From: Hungatella sp.
GTDB lineage: Bacteria; Bacillota; Clostridia; Lachnospirales; Lachnospiraceae
Length of the DNA: 49,120 nucleotides
NCBI GenBank assembly: GCA_022792815.1
Contig: JAAWBS010000061.1
Coordinates: 1 to 49,120 of the forward strand
Direction: 5' to 3'
Part shown: piece by piece, positions 17,101 to 23,825 of the stretch
Numbering within the stretch: the first letter of the stretch is position 1
How the letters are laid out: each line of letters starts with the position of its first letter
Translations under genes and position numbers: made by a program
The notes under the pieces: model-generated
What the model was told of the DNA's origin: nothing
Seen by the model: only the letters and a program-made list of their open reading frames with translations
The model's database searches: none

Positions 17101-20100
17101 GCCCAGCCAGGAGCTGTTCCACTGCCAGACCGGCAAGACGAAGATCTACAATAATACCATGTACATTGGAAAAGGAGTCACCACCTCCATCTTCCACGAG
17201 GGGTCTGTGGGATACTTTAAAAATAATATTATCATGGCCCACGGCAGTGTCCCCAAGTTCGGCACCAGCGCCATCAGCGTGGAGAGGGGAGCCATGACCA
17301 ACAATATCATCTATCCCGCCTCCATCACCAGCGTCAACGGTCCGTCCGACGCGGTTCTGGACGACAACCTGTTTGTGAACCCCAGGCTTTCTTCTCCTCA
17401 GGCGAGCACCAACTACAGCAGCGAGGAGTATGACCTCACTTACGAGAACATGGGGCAGGGAGATGAATTTATCGCCGGTCTCAGGGAACGTATGGCGATC
17501 TTCAAACTGCAGGACAATTCACCGGCTGTGGATGCCGGAGTGGCTATACCGGAATCCACAGTCACAGAGGACATCTTCGGCAATCCCATCGTTGATTTGC
17601 CGGATATCGGTGCTCATGAGTTTCACAATGACCCGGGTCCGGTGGAAGAGGACGGGACCAAGGTAGAGAAAGTGACGTTGGACAGGACCGAGCTTTATCT
17701 GGTGACAGAGGACAGTGTCCAGTTAAAGGCCACAGTGCAGCCCATCGACGTTTTAGACGACAGCATCTCCTGGTCAGCGGCAGATCCGTCTGTGGTAAAA
17801 GTGTCGGCGGCGGGCAAGGTTACCGCGCTGGCCCAGGGCGAGACGGTGATAACTGCGGTCAGCCTTAATAACCCGGAGGCAAAGGCCGAGTGTATCGTCC
17901 ATGTATACGAGAAAGATGCCAAGTCTGTCATCGCAGATCAGGATGCCAGAGTCCGCGATAACGGGGATCACAGCGGAACGGAAGAGTCCATGACCGTGAA
18001 GCTGGATGCCAGCGGGTACAGCAGAAATGTGCTGATGTCATTTGATCTGTCCTCTGTGCCGGAAGACTATAAGCGGATTTCTCTGAAATTCCACATAGAC
18101 AGCACGGATGCAGACAATGTTCCCTTTGCTGTTTCCCGAATCGGAGACCAATGGGATGAGGAGAATGTAACCTGGAGTACCATGCCGGACAAGATTGAGA
18201 AGATCCTTGATTTCACCTCCAGCAAGGCTGACGGAGGCACATGGAAGGAGCTGGATATCACAGAGTATGTGGAGACGCTGCTGGGTAGCGGAGAGAAACG
18301 GCTCTCCATCATTTTTGAGGGTATGGTCGTAGGTTCAAAGAATATGACCAATATTCATTCCAAAGAATCGGAGTATAAACCGCAGCTCGTATTCAGCAAT
18401 GAGACGATAAAGTCCGCAGAAGATCTCTTTATCAAGGTTTCGGTGGGAACGGCTCCGGTGCTGCCGGGGACCGTGACGGTAACCTACAGTGACGATTCGA
18501 CTGCCCAGGTGCCGGTGGCGTGGGATGAAGTTTTGCCCGAACAGTACGAGAGAGAGAACCAGTTTACCGTACGCGGCTATATTGAGGGAAGAAAACTGCC
18601 GGTTATCGCATATGTGACGGTTTCTGACTTCATCATCGTGTCCGTCGAGGCGGAGGCTGTGACGACCCAGGCCGGAGTTGCGCCGGTGCTGCCTGAGACC
18701 GTAACTGTAACCTATGCCAATGGTAATAAGGAACAGGTTTCCGTAGTGTGGGATCCTGTGGGCGAGAACCAGTATGCAAAACCCGGAACATTTACCGTGA
18801 AAGGAAGAATAAGCGGCTATGAGGAGGGGTGCACCGTTACGGTTACCGTCACCGGAGCCGGACTGGTGTCTGCCGAGGAGGCCGACGTCATCGGATATGC
18901 AGGATTTATGCCGGTGCTTCCCGAGACCGTTACCGTCACTTACACAGACGGAAGCAGAGGAACTGCCGAGGTGGAGTGGGATGAGATCGAGAAAGAAAAA
19001 TACCAGAAGGCCGGAACCTTCACGCTTTCCGGGACCTGCGGGGGATTGAAGACTACTGCCCATGTGACAATCATCGAGGCTGCCGCAGAACCGGCCCGGA
19101 TGGAGAGTCCCATAGGAAAATATCCGGCACTTCCGGATACGATCGCCCTGGCCTCCGCCGGAAGCCGCAGCCGCACAGCCGGCACCACAGAGGTTCCGGT
19201 GGTGTGGGGAGCGGTCAGAAAAGAGCTGTATCAAGGCAGTGATCCCTATGAAGTAAAGGGCTATATCGCAGGGACTACCATCCCGGCTTCCATCACGATT
19301 ACGCCGGCAGACCCGCTGGAATATATGGATGGAGAGGCGGTGACCAACGGTGATACCTACGTCCAGGTAAGCCCGTCAGACAAGAATTTCGATGATCAGA
19401 ATAAGATACGAGTCAAAAACTATACGGGTGAGTATAAACGGATCGGAGTGGTACAGTTTGATCTGGGTTCCATGGATACTTCAGACCTGACGGAGATGAC
19501 TCTGAGGCTGTATTTTGACAGCATGGATAATAAGGAGGGAGTCACAGAATCCTACTTAAATATCTATACCAATACCCCGGGCTGGGACGAAAAGAAAGCC
19601 TCCTATGACAATATTACCCAGGCCAGCGGATATAAGGCAAAACAGGTGAGAGAGCGTGTGGTAATCCGGCGCGATCAGGTGGGAACCTACCTTGCCATCG
19701 ACGTGTCCGACGGGATTGACTCGATAGAAGACGGAAAGATTTCCTTTGTCCTTGACATCGAGGAGAATCCGGAGGCGGATCCCAATGGCTCCAATTCCGG
19801 TCTGACATTTGCCAGCAAAGAGGCCGGAGCGGAAAGGGCACCGAAGCTTTTTGTATCAAACCAGTATGTGACAGAGCTGGAAGAGGTGAACTGCGAGGCC
19901 TCGGTGGGAGAGGGACTGGATCTTCCGGAAACCATCACGATTTATTATGCGGACGGAACACAGAGAGAGGTTCCCGTCGTGTGGGAAGCCGTCAGCCCGA
20001 CTCTCCTCACCAGAGGCGGAACATTCCTGGTGAGAGGTCGTGTGGAAGGGTTGTACTGCAATGTGTCCGCAGAGGTCACCATGAGAGCAGAAGACCCGGA

Positions 20101-20608
20101 TAATCCGGATAATCCAGACAACCCGGACAATCCGGATAACCCGGATAATCCAGACAACCCGGACAATCCGGATAACCCAGACAATCCAGACAACCCGGAC
20201 AATCCAGACAATCCGAGCCCGGAGAAGCCGAATAGACCTCACAGAGATTCGTCCTCTGAGCGGGAGTCCGTGACGAACAGCTGGGTTCAGGGAAAGGGTT
20301 ATACCAGATGTATTCTGCCCAATGGCGATTATGCGAAAAACGATTGGTATTACCTGGCCTACAACGGGGTCATGAACTGGTATCGTTTCGATGAGAACGG
20401 ATATCTGCTCACCGGATTTTTCACGGATCGGGACGGCAACATCTATTATCTTGACAAAGACGGGGTTATGCTGACCGGATGGCAGTTGATCGAGGGAAAA
20501 TGGTACTATTTTAAAACAGTATCAGACGGAACGAAAGGTTCCCTGTACCGTAATACGACGACTCCCGACGGTTACCGGGTGGGACCGGATGGAGTGTGGA
20601 AAAATTAA
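14192..20608 (+). CDS. Giant secreted multidomain beta-helix protein (candidate polysaccharide-active enzyme)
   Basis: 2138 residues. A signal peptide (1-31) precedes a low-complexity stretch with two KATASNA motifs (about 42-70). Residues about 85-620 are two tandem copies of a 265-residue module, each opening with YSLS/YSLT and a PVWYYKYED segment. A right-handed parallel beta-helix (about 622-1150, opening YYVDGVNGNDSNDG) follows, as in polysaccharide lyases and some glycosidases. Then come a Big_2 Ig-like domain (1157-1239), a DNRLRE/CBM96-like domain (1241-1402), four Big_4-like Ig domains (1409-1708), a second DNRLRE-like domain (1709-1889), a fifth Big_4 (1890-1966), 13 Pro-Asp-Asn repeats, and aromatic cell-wall-binding repeats (about 2025-2138). 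It is probably attached to the wall and acts on host or dietary glycan; no catalytic residue can be assigned. AAGGAGG precedes the ATG. Confidence 0.85.
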   Translation: MRKSWKRGLAFYLSLAMAAGNFGSGLSYGFAAVDSMGGSVRKATASNADSGSTGGRSDKKATASNATMSDAVKPMQMPRAGERYSLSDDFSGTQGPVWYYKYEDKDTKEIAVLETYDAATPRWKNDTKWIRVFKDGMMPGNEGSDVILEWVAPLDGLIQISEDDGRIYMETDRIDRDGVLMWIQHEGELVWPDTGTISTECNMKDVSFQPFYLQVSQGDSIYFRANGNKEYNNDRVMWCPVIEYQEDEAVAMISDVTMTGSGSLEFTVESGESLSGDVTGRVSLSAIVSGKKEQEVIVDSAQVKDGAVQVAFEAVAAEDTDQIQLLVGFDEDHRFVTYSPQDFGADPGKTYSLTKDFSTATPQAGPVWYYKYEDSDGNIVELPYCDTTSSYAPRWMLDKNGSGSLRIFNNGMMPGDSDVILEWRAPETGLIQITEDDRKIHMEVDRNDRDGVLLSIQRGEELIWPDTGTVSTQFNKTDLSFQPFYLEVSEGESIYFRVNKNGDYNNDRVMWNPMIKYPDNVNVPMISDLKMTGKDSLEFTVESTDSLSGDVKSRVSLSAIVNGEKDKAVAVRSAVMEGSVVKVHFDAFGAGNSDQVQLLVGFGQDHRFVTYSPQEFVVVSNQTYYVDGVNGNDSNDGRSEGTAWKSLDKVNSTTFLPGDSILLKAGCIWNGYLYPKGEGIEDAPITLGSYGGGGYPIINGDGSVPYDPQHRASKDHIYSPAVLLSDQSNWVIDGIEVTNSADDSFNHVGILVFTTGQAGVVSNVTVRNCYVHDVTAQVSNAKMTGGILVIGANLWIDGQKPGGEMASNIGFDQVLIENNYVKNVAKEGIRTSGQSTEGEGVGFRNTKTFRNITFRGNYIEEIFGDGIVLAEVGENGLVENNVVKNHCNYNTANYAGAWLWQCDDSVFRYNEVFGGEYGYNDGEAFDYDIGCRDIIYEYNYSHHNKGGLLLTMYDNATYHFRYNISANDGKPSQELFHCQTGKTKIYNNTMYIGKGVTTSIFHEGSVGYFKNNIIMAHGSVPKFGTSAISVERGAMTNNIIYPASITSVNGPSDAVLDDNLFVNPRLSSPQASTNYSSEEYDLTYENMGQGDEFIAGLRERMAIFKLQDNSPAVDAGVAIPESTVTEDIFGNPIVDLPDIGAHEFHNDPGPVEEDGTKVEKVTLDRTELYLVTEDSVQLKATVQPIDVLDDSISWSAADPSVVKVSAAGKVTALAQGETVITAVSLNNPEAKAECIVHVYEKDAKSVIADQDARVRDNGDHSGTEESMTVKLDASGYSRNVLMSFDLSSVPEDYKRISLKFHIDSTDADNVPFAVSRIGDQWDEENVTWSTMPDKIEKILDFTSSKADGGTWKELDITEYVETLLGSGEKRLSIIFEGMVVGSKNMTNIHSKESEYKPQLVFSNETIKSAEDLFIKVSVGTAPVLPGTVTVTYSDDSTAQVPVAWDEVLPEQYERENQFTVRGYIEGRKLPVIAYVTVSDFIIVSVEAEAVTTQAGVAPVLPETVTVTYANGNKEQVSVVWDPVGENQYAKPGTFTVKGRISGYEEGCTVTVTVTGAGLVSAEEADVIGYAGFMPVLPETVTVTYTDGSRGTAEVEWDEIEKEKYQKAGTFTLSGTCGGLKTTAHVTIIEAAAEPARMESPIGKYPALPDTIALASAGSRSRTAGTTEVPVVWGAVRKELYQGSDPYEVKGYIAGTTIPASITITPADPLEYMDGEAVTNGDTYVQVSPSDKNFDDQNKIRVKNYTGEYKRIGVVQFDLGSMDTSDLTEMTLRLYFDSMDNKEGVTESYLNIYTNTPGWDEKKASYDNITQASGYKAKQVRERVVIRRDQVGTYLAIDVSDGIDSIEDGKISFVLDIEENPEADPNGSNSGLTFASKEAGAERAPKLFVSNQYVTELEEVNCEASVGEGLDLPETITIYYADGTQREVPVVWEAVSPTLLTRGGTFLVRGRVEGLYCNVSAEVTMRAEDPDNPDNPDNPDNPDNPDNPDNPDNPDNPDNPDNPDNPDNPSPEKPNRPHRDSSSERESVTNSWVQGKGYTRCILPNGDYAKNDWYYLAYNGVMNWYRFDENGYLLTGFFTDRDGNIYYLDKDGVMLTGWQLIEGKWYYFKTVSDGTKGSLYRNTTTPDGYRVGPDGVWKN
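20096..20212 (+). repeat. Tandem 9-bp repeat encoding (Pro-Asp-Asn)13
   Basis: Thirteen copies of CC(G/A)GA(T/C)AA(T/C) in frame. Units 2-5 and 6-9 are base-for-base identical, so a 36-bp block has been duplicated. The stretch encodes a stiff acidic spacer between the last Ig-like domain and the wall-binding repeats. Confidence 0.9.
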
Positions 20609-20621
20609 CAAGAGGTGAACC

Positions 20622-21659
20622 ATGAGGAAGAACACAGCAGTAATGCTTTTAACATGGTTCCTGATTCTGGAATGTCTTGCCGGGTGCGCCCGGCAGGACT
20701 ATTCCTGCTTTATGGAAGTAGGGGACTATGAGATATCAAAGGAGGAGTACGCTATCCTGGCTTACGACAACCTTGCCAGGACAGCCAGAGAGTACGGGGC
20801 TATGGAGGGAGTCGATGTCAATGCTCCCGGCTTCTGGGAGAAGAAGACAGATGGCGTCTCTCCCATGGACCGAGTCCGGGAGCTTACGGACGAGGAGGCT
20901 GTCCGGCAGAAGGGGATTCAGATTCTGGCCAGGGACAACGGTATCATCGACGAGATCGAATACGAAGGATTTTTAGAGCAGTATCAGGAAGAGACGAGAC
21001 AGCGAAAGCAGATGAAGGAGGAGGGAAAGGTGGTGTACGGGCCGATTGAGCTGTCCGTCAGCCAGTACTATTCCTACCGCCAGAGCCAGCTCTACCAGTC
21101 CCTGGAGGAACTGGTGGAGCAGAAGATCGTCACCGTCGAGGAGGAGGAGCTGAGAGAATATTACCAGACCGTGAAGGAGACGGAGGAGAAGAAGAATTTC
21201 CGGGCTGCACTTAGCCTGGCAGTCTTTGAGGACCTTGGCCGGGATCAGGCCGCCGCGGTGGAGCAGTGGGTTCGGGACCAGGGGATCACGGAGGAGCTGC
21301 CAAGGCTTCTGGCCGAAGAAACCGGGATTTCGGCGAGAGTGGAACACATGACCGTGGACACTCTGAACCTGGGCAAGGAGAATCTGGTTTTAGACCGGGT
21401 GGTGGAGGCTGTCCGGGAGCTGGAAGCGGGGGAGACTGCGCCGGCCATCGAGTACGTCGACGACATGAGCGCGGTGATCCTGGTGGAATCCAAGGAATAT
21501 GGAGTCTTCGGCAGTTACGATGAGGAGCGGGAGTATGTAGAATACCTGCTGCGGGAGAAGAAAGCCAGGGAATATATTGCAGGCGAGATCGATCGGATGG
21601 AGGTGAAACGAGGGAAAGAATGGGAAGATCTGACCTATGAGGACGTGATAACCCCATAA
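20622..21659 (+). CDS. Lipoprotein, SurA/PrsA-like peptidyl-prolyl isomerase fold (putative)
   Basis: 345 residues. The N-terminus is a lipoprotein signal with lipobox LAGC, the acylated cysteine being about residue 22, so it should sit on the outer face of the membrane. The rest is charged and mostly helical: an early EISKEEYAILAYDNLARTA segment resembles SurA-type chaperone N-domains, and the C-terminal half could be a degenerate parvulin domain. It begins 14 bases after the giant secreted protein, behind AGAGGTGA, so they are probably co-transcribed. A foldase for that very large exported neighbour is a reasonable inference, but the family match is by overall character only. Confidence 0.55.
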   Translation: MRKNTAVMLLTWFLILECLAGCARQDYSCFMEVGDYEISKEEYAILAYDNLARTAREYGAMEGVDVNAPGFWEKKTDGVSPMDRVRELTDEEAVRQKGIQILARDNGIIDEIEYEGFLEQYQEETRQRKQMKEEGKVVYGPIELSVSQYYSYRQSQLYQSLEELVEQKIVTVEEEELREYYQTVKETEEKKNFRAALSLAVFEDLGRDQAAAVEQWVRDQGITEELPRLLAEETGISARVEHMTVDTLNLGKENLVLDRVVEAVRELEAGETAPAIEYVDDMSAVILVESKEYGVFGSYDEEREYVEYLLREKKAREYIAGEIDRMEVKRGKEWEDLTYEDVITP

Positions 21660-21689
21660 AGGGATGTCCGCGGGACAGACCTCCAGGGT

Positions 21690-21730
21690 CCCGGTGTCTG
21701 CCTCCGGTTTACAGGGGCAGACACCGGGGT
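21690..21730 (+). terminator. Terminator between convergent genes
   Basis: Thirteen-base GC-rich stem (21690-21702 with 21716-21728) and 13-nt loop, followed by GTTCTCTCT. It overlaps the last codons of the convergent PHP phosphatase gene. Confidence 0.7.
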
Positions 21731-22506
21731 TCTCTCTGATGGTATACGGTGTAGTGGGTGAAGCCGCAGGATTTCAGCAGGGTTCGGGCGCGGTCGAAGT
21801 CAAACCCCAGGCGGTCGGGGGTGTGAGCGTCGGAACCTATGGTGATCAGGCTGCCGCCCAGACTGCGGTAGCGGCAGAGGATTTCCTCGCAGGGGTTGGG
21901 ATGGCCCAAGCCGTAGTGAAATCCGCCGGTATTGCACTCCAGAGCTTTTCCCTTTTGAATCAGAGTCTCTAAGATCGGATCGATCAGGTCCTGGTAATCG
22001 GCGAAGCGGTATGCCCGGTTTTGGTTAGGGCCATAACGGACCACATAGTCCAGATGGCCGAGGGAGTCAAAACAGTCCAGGTTCCGAACCCGCTCCAGGG
22101 TGACCTCGAAGAACCGGCGGTAGGCCTCTTTCTCCACTTTCCCCTCAAAAAATACGGGAAAATACGGGTCCATCCCGTCGATATAGTGACAGGAGCCGAT
22201 GATGAAATCGAAGGGATACCGGGCGGCAATTAGGGAGAGCTTGTCCGAGATATGATTTTGCAGACCCAGCTCGATGCCGATTTCGATCCGGATCCTGTCA
22301 CTATACCGGGCCCTCAGCGCTTCCATGGCAGGAAAATACTTCTCCAGATCCAGGTTGAAATCACAGTCCGACACCACGTCCGGGTCGTGGTGATCCGTGA
22401 TACAGATACAGGGCATATGCAGGGCGATGGCCCGCAGCACCTGTTCCTCGGCCGCTGTCTCACTGTCCCCGGAAAACTCCGTGTGAAGATGAAAATCACA
22501 AAGCAT
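21709..22506 (-). CDS. PHP-domain histidinol-phosphatase (HisK/HisJ family)
   Basis: 265 residues. PHP metal-binding motifs are complete: DFHLHTEFSGD at the N-terminus, ITDHHDP, an internal IGSCHYID, SLGHLDYV, and a C-terminal GSDAHTPD. Members hydrolyse L-histidinol phosphate in histidine synthesis; some act on other phosphate esters. No his genes are nearby, so the role is by family only. AGGAGG lies 7 bases before the ATG. A 65-bp copy of the MITE-like repeat begins only 24 bases upstream of the start codon, so the promoter must lie in or beyond the repeat. Confidence 0.85.
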   Translation of the reverse strand: MLCDFHLHTEFSGDSETAAEEQVLRAIALHMPCICITDHHDPDVVSDCDFNLDLEKYFPAMEALRARYSDRIRIEIGIELGLQNHISDKLSLIAARYPFDFIIGSCHYIDGMDPYFPVFFEGKVEKEAYRRFFEVTLERVRNLDCFDSLGHLDYVVRYGPNQNRAYRFADYQDLIDPILETLIQKGKALECNTGGFHYGLGHPNPCEEILCRYRSLGGSLITIGSDAHTPDRLGFDFDRARTLLKSCGFTHYTVYHQREPRCLPL

Positions 22507-22530
22507 GGCAAAATTCCTCCTAGATGTACT

Positions 22531-22595
22531 TAGGCATTTGCGAAACTCAGAACTTGTCAGAATGTTCTCTTAATTTCACCTTTCACAATTGCCTG
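22531..22595. repeat. Short, internally deleted copy of the MITE-like repeat
   Basis: The ends TAGGCATTTGCGAAAC and, on the other strand, CAGGCAATTGTGAAAG are those of the 216-bp element in inverted orientation. About 42 bases of one arm including GAGAACATTCTGACAA are joined directly to the last 23 bases of the other, with some 150 internal bases gone. No flanking duplication is visible. It lies just upstream of the PHP phosphatase gene. Confidence 0.7.
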
Positions 22596-22612
22596 CTTAT
22601 TTTTAGTGAGAG

Positions 22613-22632
22613 AGGGAGCGGACACGCCTCCC
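22613..22632 (-). terminator. Weak terminator-like hairpin after the HSP90 operon
   Basis: On the minus strand GGGAGGCG-TGTC-CGCTCCC forms a compact stem with one bulged base directly after the stop codon of the gene at 22635-23825. The bases after it (TCTCTCACTAAAAAT) hold only scattered T residues, so termination is uncertain. Confidence 0.35.
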
Positions 22633-22634
22633 AT

Positions 22635-23825
22635 TCATCCCCAAAAACACGTTTCAAAGGTTGTCTTTATGGTCTGATATCCGAATCTCTTCCTTGCCCG
22701 GTCCATCTGCCCTCCCAGCAGATCTGCCTGCTGCTCAAAATACTCCGCGGCCTCCGGGAAGGTCCGCTCTCTGCCTTCCCCGGGGATGTCATCAGATTCC
22801 AGTCTTACCTTGCCCGATCCCCTGGCATCCAGCATTCGAAAGCAGCAATACCAGCACAGCATCTGATACAGGGAATTCAGAGGGGGCACCTTTTGTTCCC
22901 GCCGATTCCGGTCATCCAGCGCTGCCTGCTGCAGGCCCTCTTTGTCCCAGGACCAGTCTCCTGCCAGGCCGTGAAACAGCATCAGCCATACATCTTTCTC
23001 CGTCTCTTCCCCGGGTTCGCCAAAGATCTGCCCCCATCTCCTAAAAATCCTCTCAAACAACCGGCTTCGTCCCAGTTTCAGGCAGCGCAGAAGGGCGGCG
23101 CCCACCAGGTCCTTTTCTTCCGACACCACGCAACGGTCGAAATACTTTCTGTAGTTTATGGGGATGGATTTCTCACAAAGCAGCCGGATTATCTCCTCAA
23201 CTCCCTCAAAATCCTCGTGCAGCACATAATATCCAATCATAGGCCTCCCATAAAAACAGGCGTAACAGCAATATTCATAGTCTCCATGTTCCAACTTCCT
23301 TCTGGCAGTTTCAGCCATCGGTACATCCCGGTTGAACAGTGCCAGATCCATAACTGCATGATAATTATTATTCTTCCGGCGGTCATAGCCGCATCTGTGC
23401 TCCTGTTCCTGAAAGAGCAGCAGCATCCGTTCCATGTTCTTGTCGTCAATCTGGGGATATCTGAGATAAAATAACAGGATATTTGACGCAAGAACAAACT
23501 TCCAGTAGCTTCCTTCTCCCTCGAAGGCACTGAGATGGCCTGCCATGTCCTGATGGAAGAGGTTAGCAACCCAAAAGGCTGTCTGCGTCCAGGCTTCCGG
23601 ATTTCGCTTGCTGACATAAAACAGCTGGTTCATAACAAAAAAGTAGAACTTCCATTCCTGTTCCTCTTTCAAAATTGCCAAGATGCGTTTCAGCAGGGGG
23701 ATCAGAGCAGGCGCATTGCTGTCCCAGCTTGAAACGGTCTCATCCGTCAGCTCATTGGCCCGGCAGATCAGTTTCCAGAGCTTTTCATCAGCCACTAATT
23801 CCCGCGGAATTCCGCCCAGTATCAT
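22635..23825 (-). CDS. Unrecognised helical partner of the HSP90-family protein
   Basis: 396 residues that I do not recognise. No signal peptide or membrane helix. It is rich in aromatic residues and cysteine, and appears to be made of successive helices of 15-25 residues (for example 47-80, 205-245, 245-275), suggesting an alpha-solenoid or TPR-like scaffold; that is inference. Its ATG overlaps the HSP90 stop as ATGA, so the two proteins are made together and probably act together. TPR-like cofactors of HSP90 are common in eukaryotes, and a dedicated bacterial pair would be notable. The gene ends at 22635, close to a weak hairpin and a short repeat copy. Confidence 0.7.
   Translation of the reverse strand: MILGGIPRELVADEKLWKLICRANELTDETVSSWDSNAPALIPLLKRILAILKEEQEWKFYFFVMNQLFYVSKRNPEAWTQTAFWVANLFHQDMAGHLSAFEGEGSYWKFVLASNILLFYLRYPQIDDKNMERMLLLFQEQEHRCGYDRRKNNNYHAVMDLALFNRDVPMAETARRKLEHGDYEYCCYACFYGRPMIGYYVLHEDFEGVEEIIRLLCEKSIPINYRKYFDRCVVSEEKDLVGAALLRCLKLGRSRLFERIFRRWGQIFGEPGEETEKDVWLMLFHGLAGDWSWDKEGLQQAALDDRNRREQKVPPLNSLYQMLCWYCCFRMLDARGSGKVRLESDDIPGEGRERTFPEAAEYFEQQADLLGGQMDRARKRFGYQTIKTTFETCFWG

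Noticed and set aside
16178..17242. 354-codon open frame on the minus strand inside the giant secreted protein gene
   Set aside because: It is a shadow of the plus-strand domain sequence: Val/His/Ile-rich composition, no ribosome binding site and no family likeness.
18335..19234. 299-codon antisense frame inside the same gene
   Set aside because: It overlaps clear Ig-like and DNRLRE-like coding sequence, is Gly/His/Arg-rich, and has no start signals.
20096..20212. Regular repeats that could suggest a CRISPR array
   Set aside because: Units are 9 bp, contiguous, in frame and encode Pro-Asp-Asn; there are no spacers.
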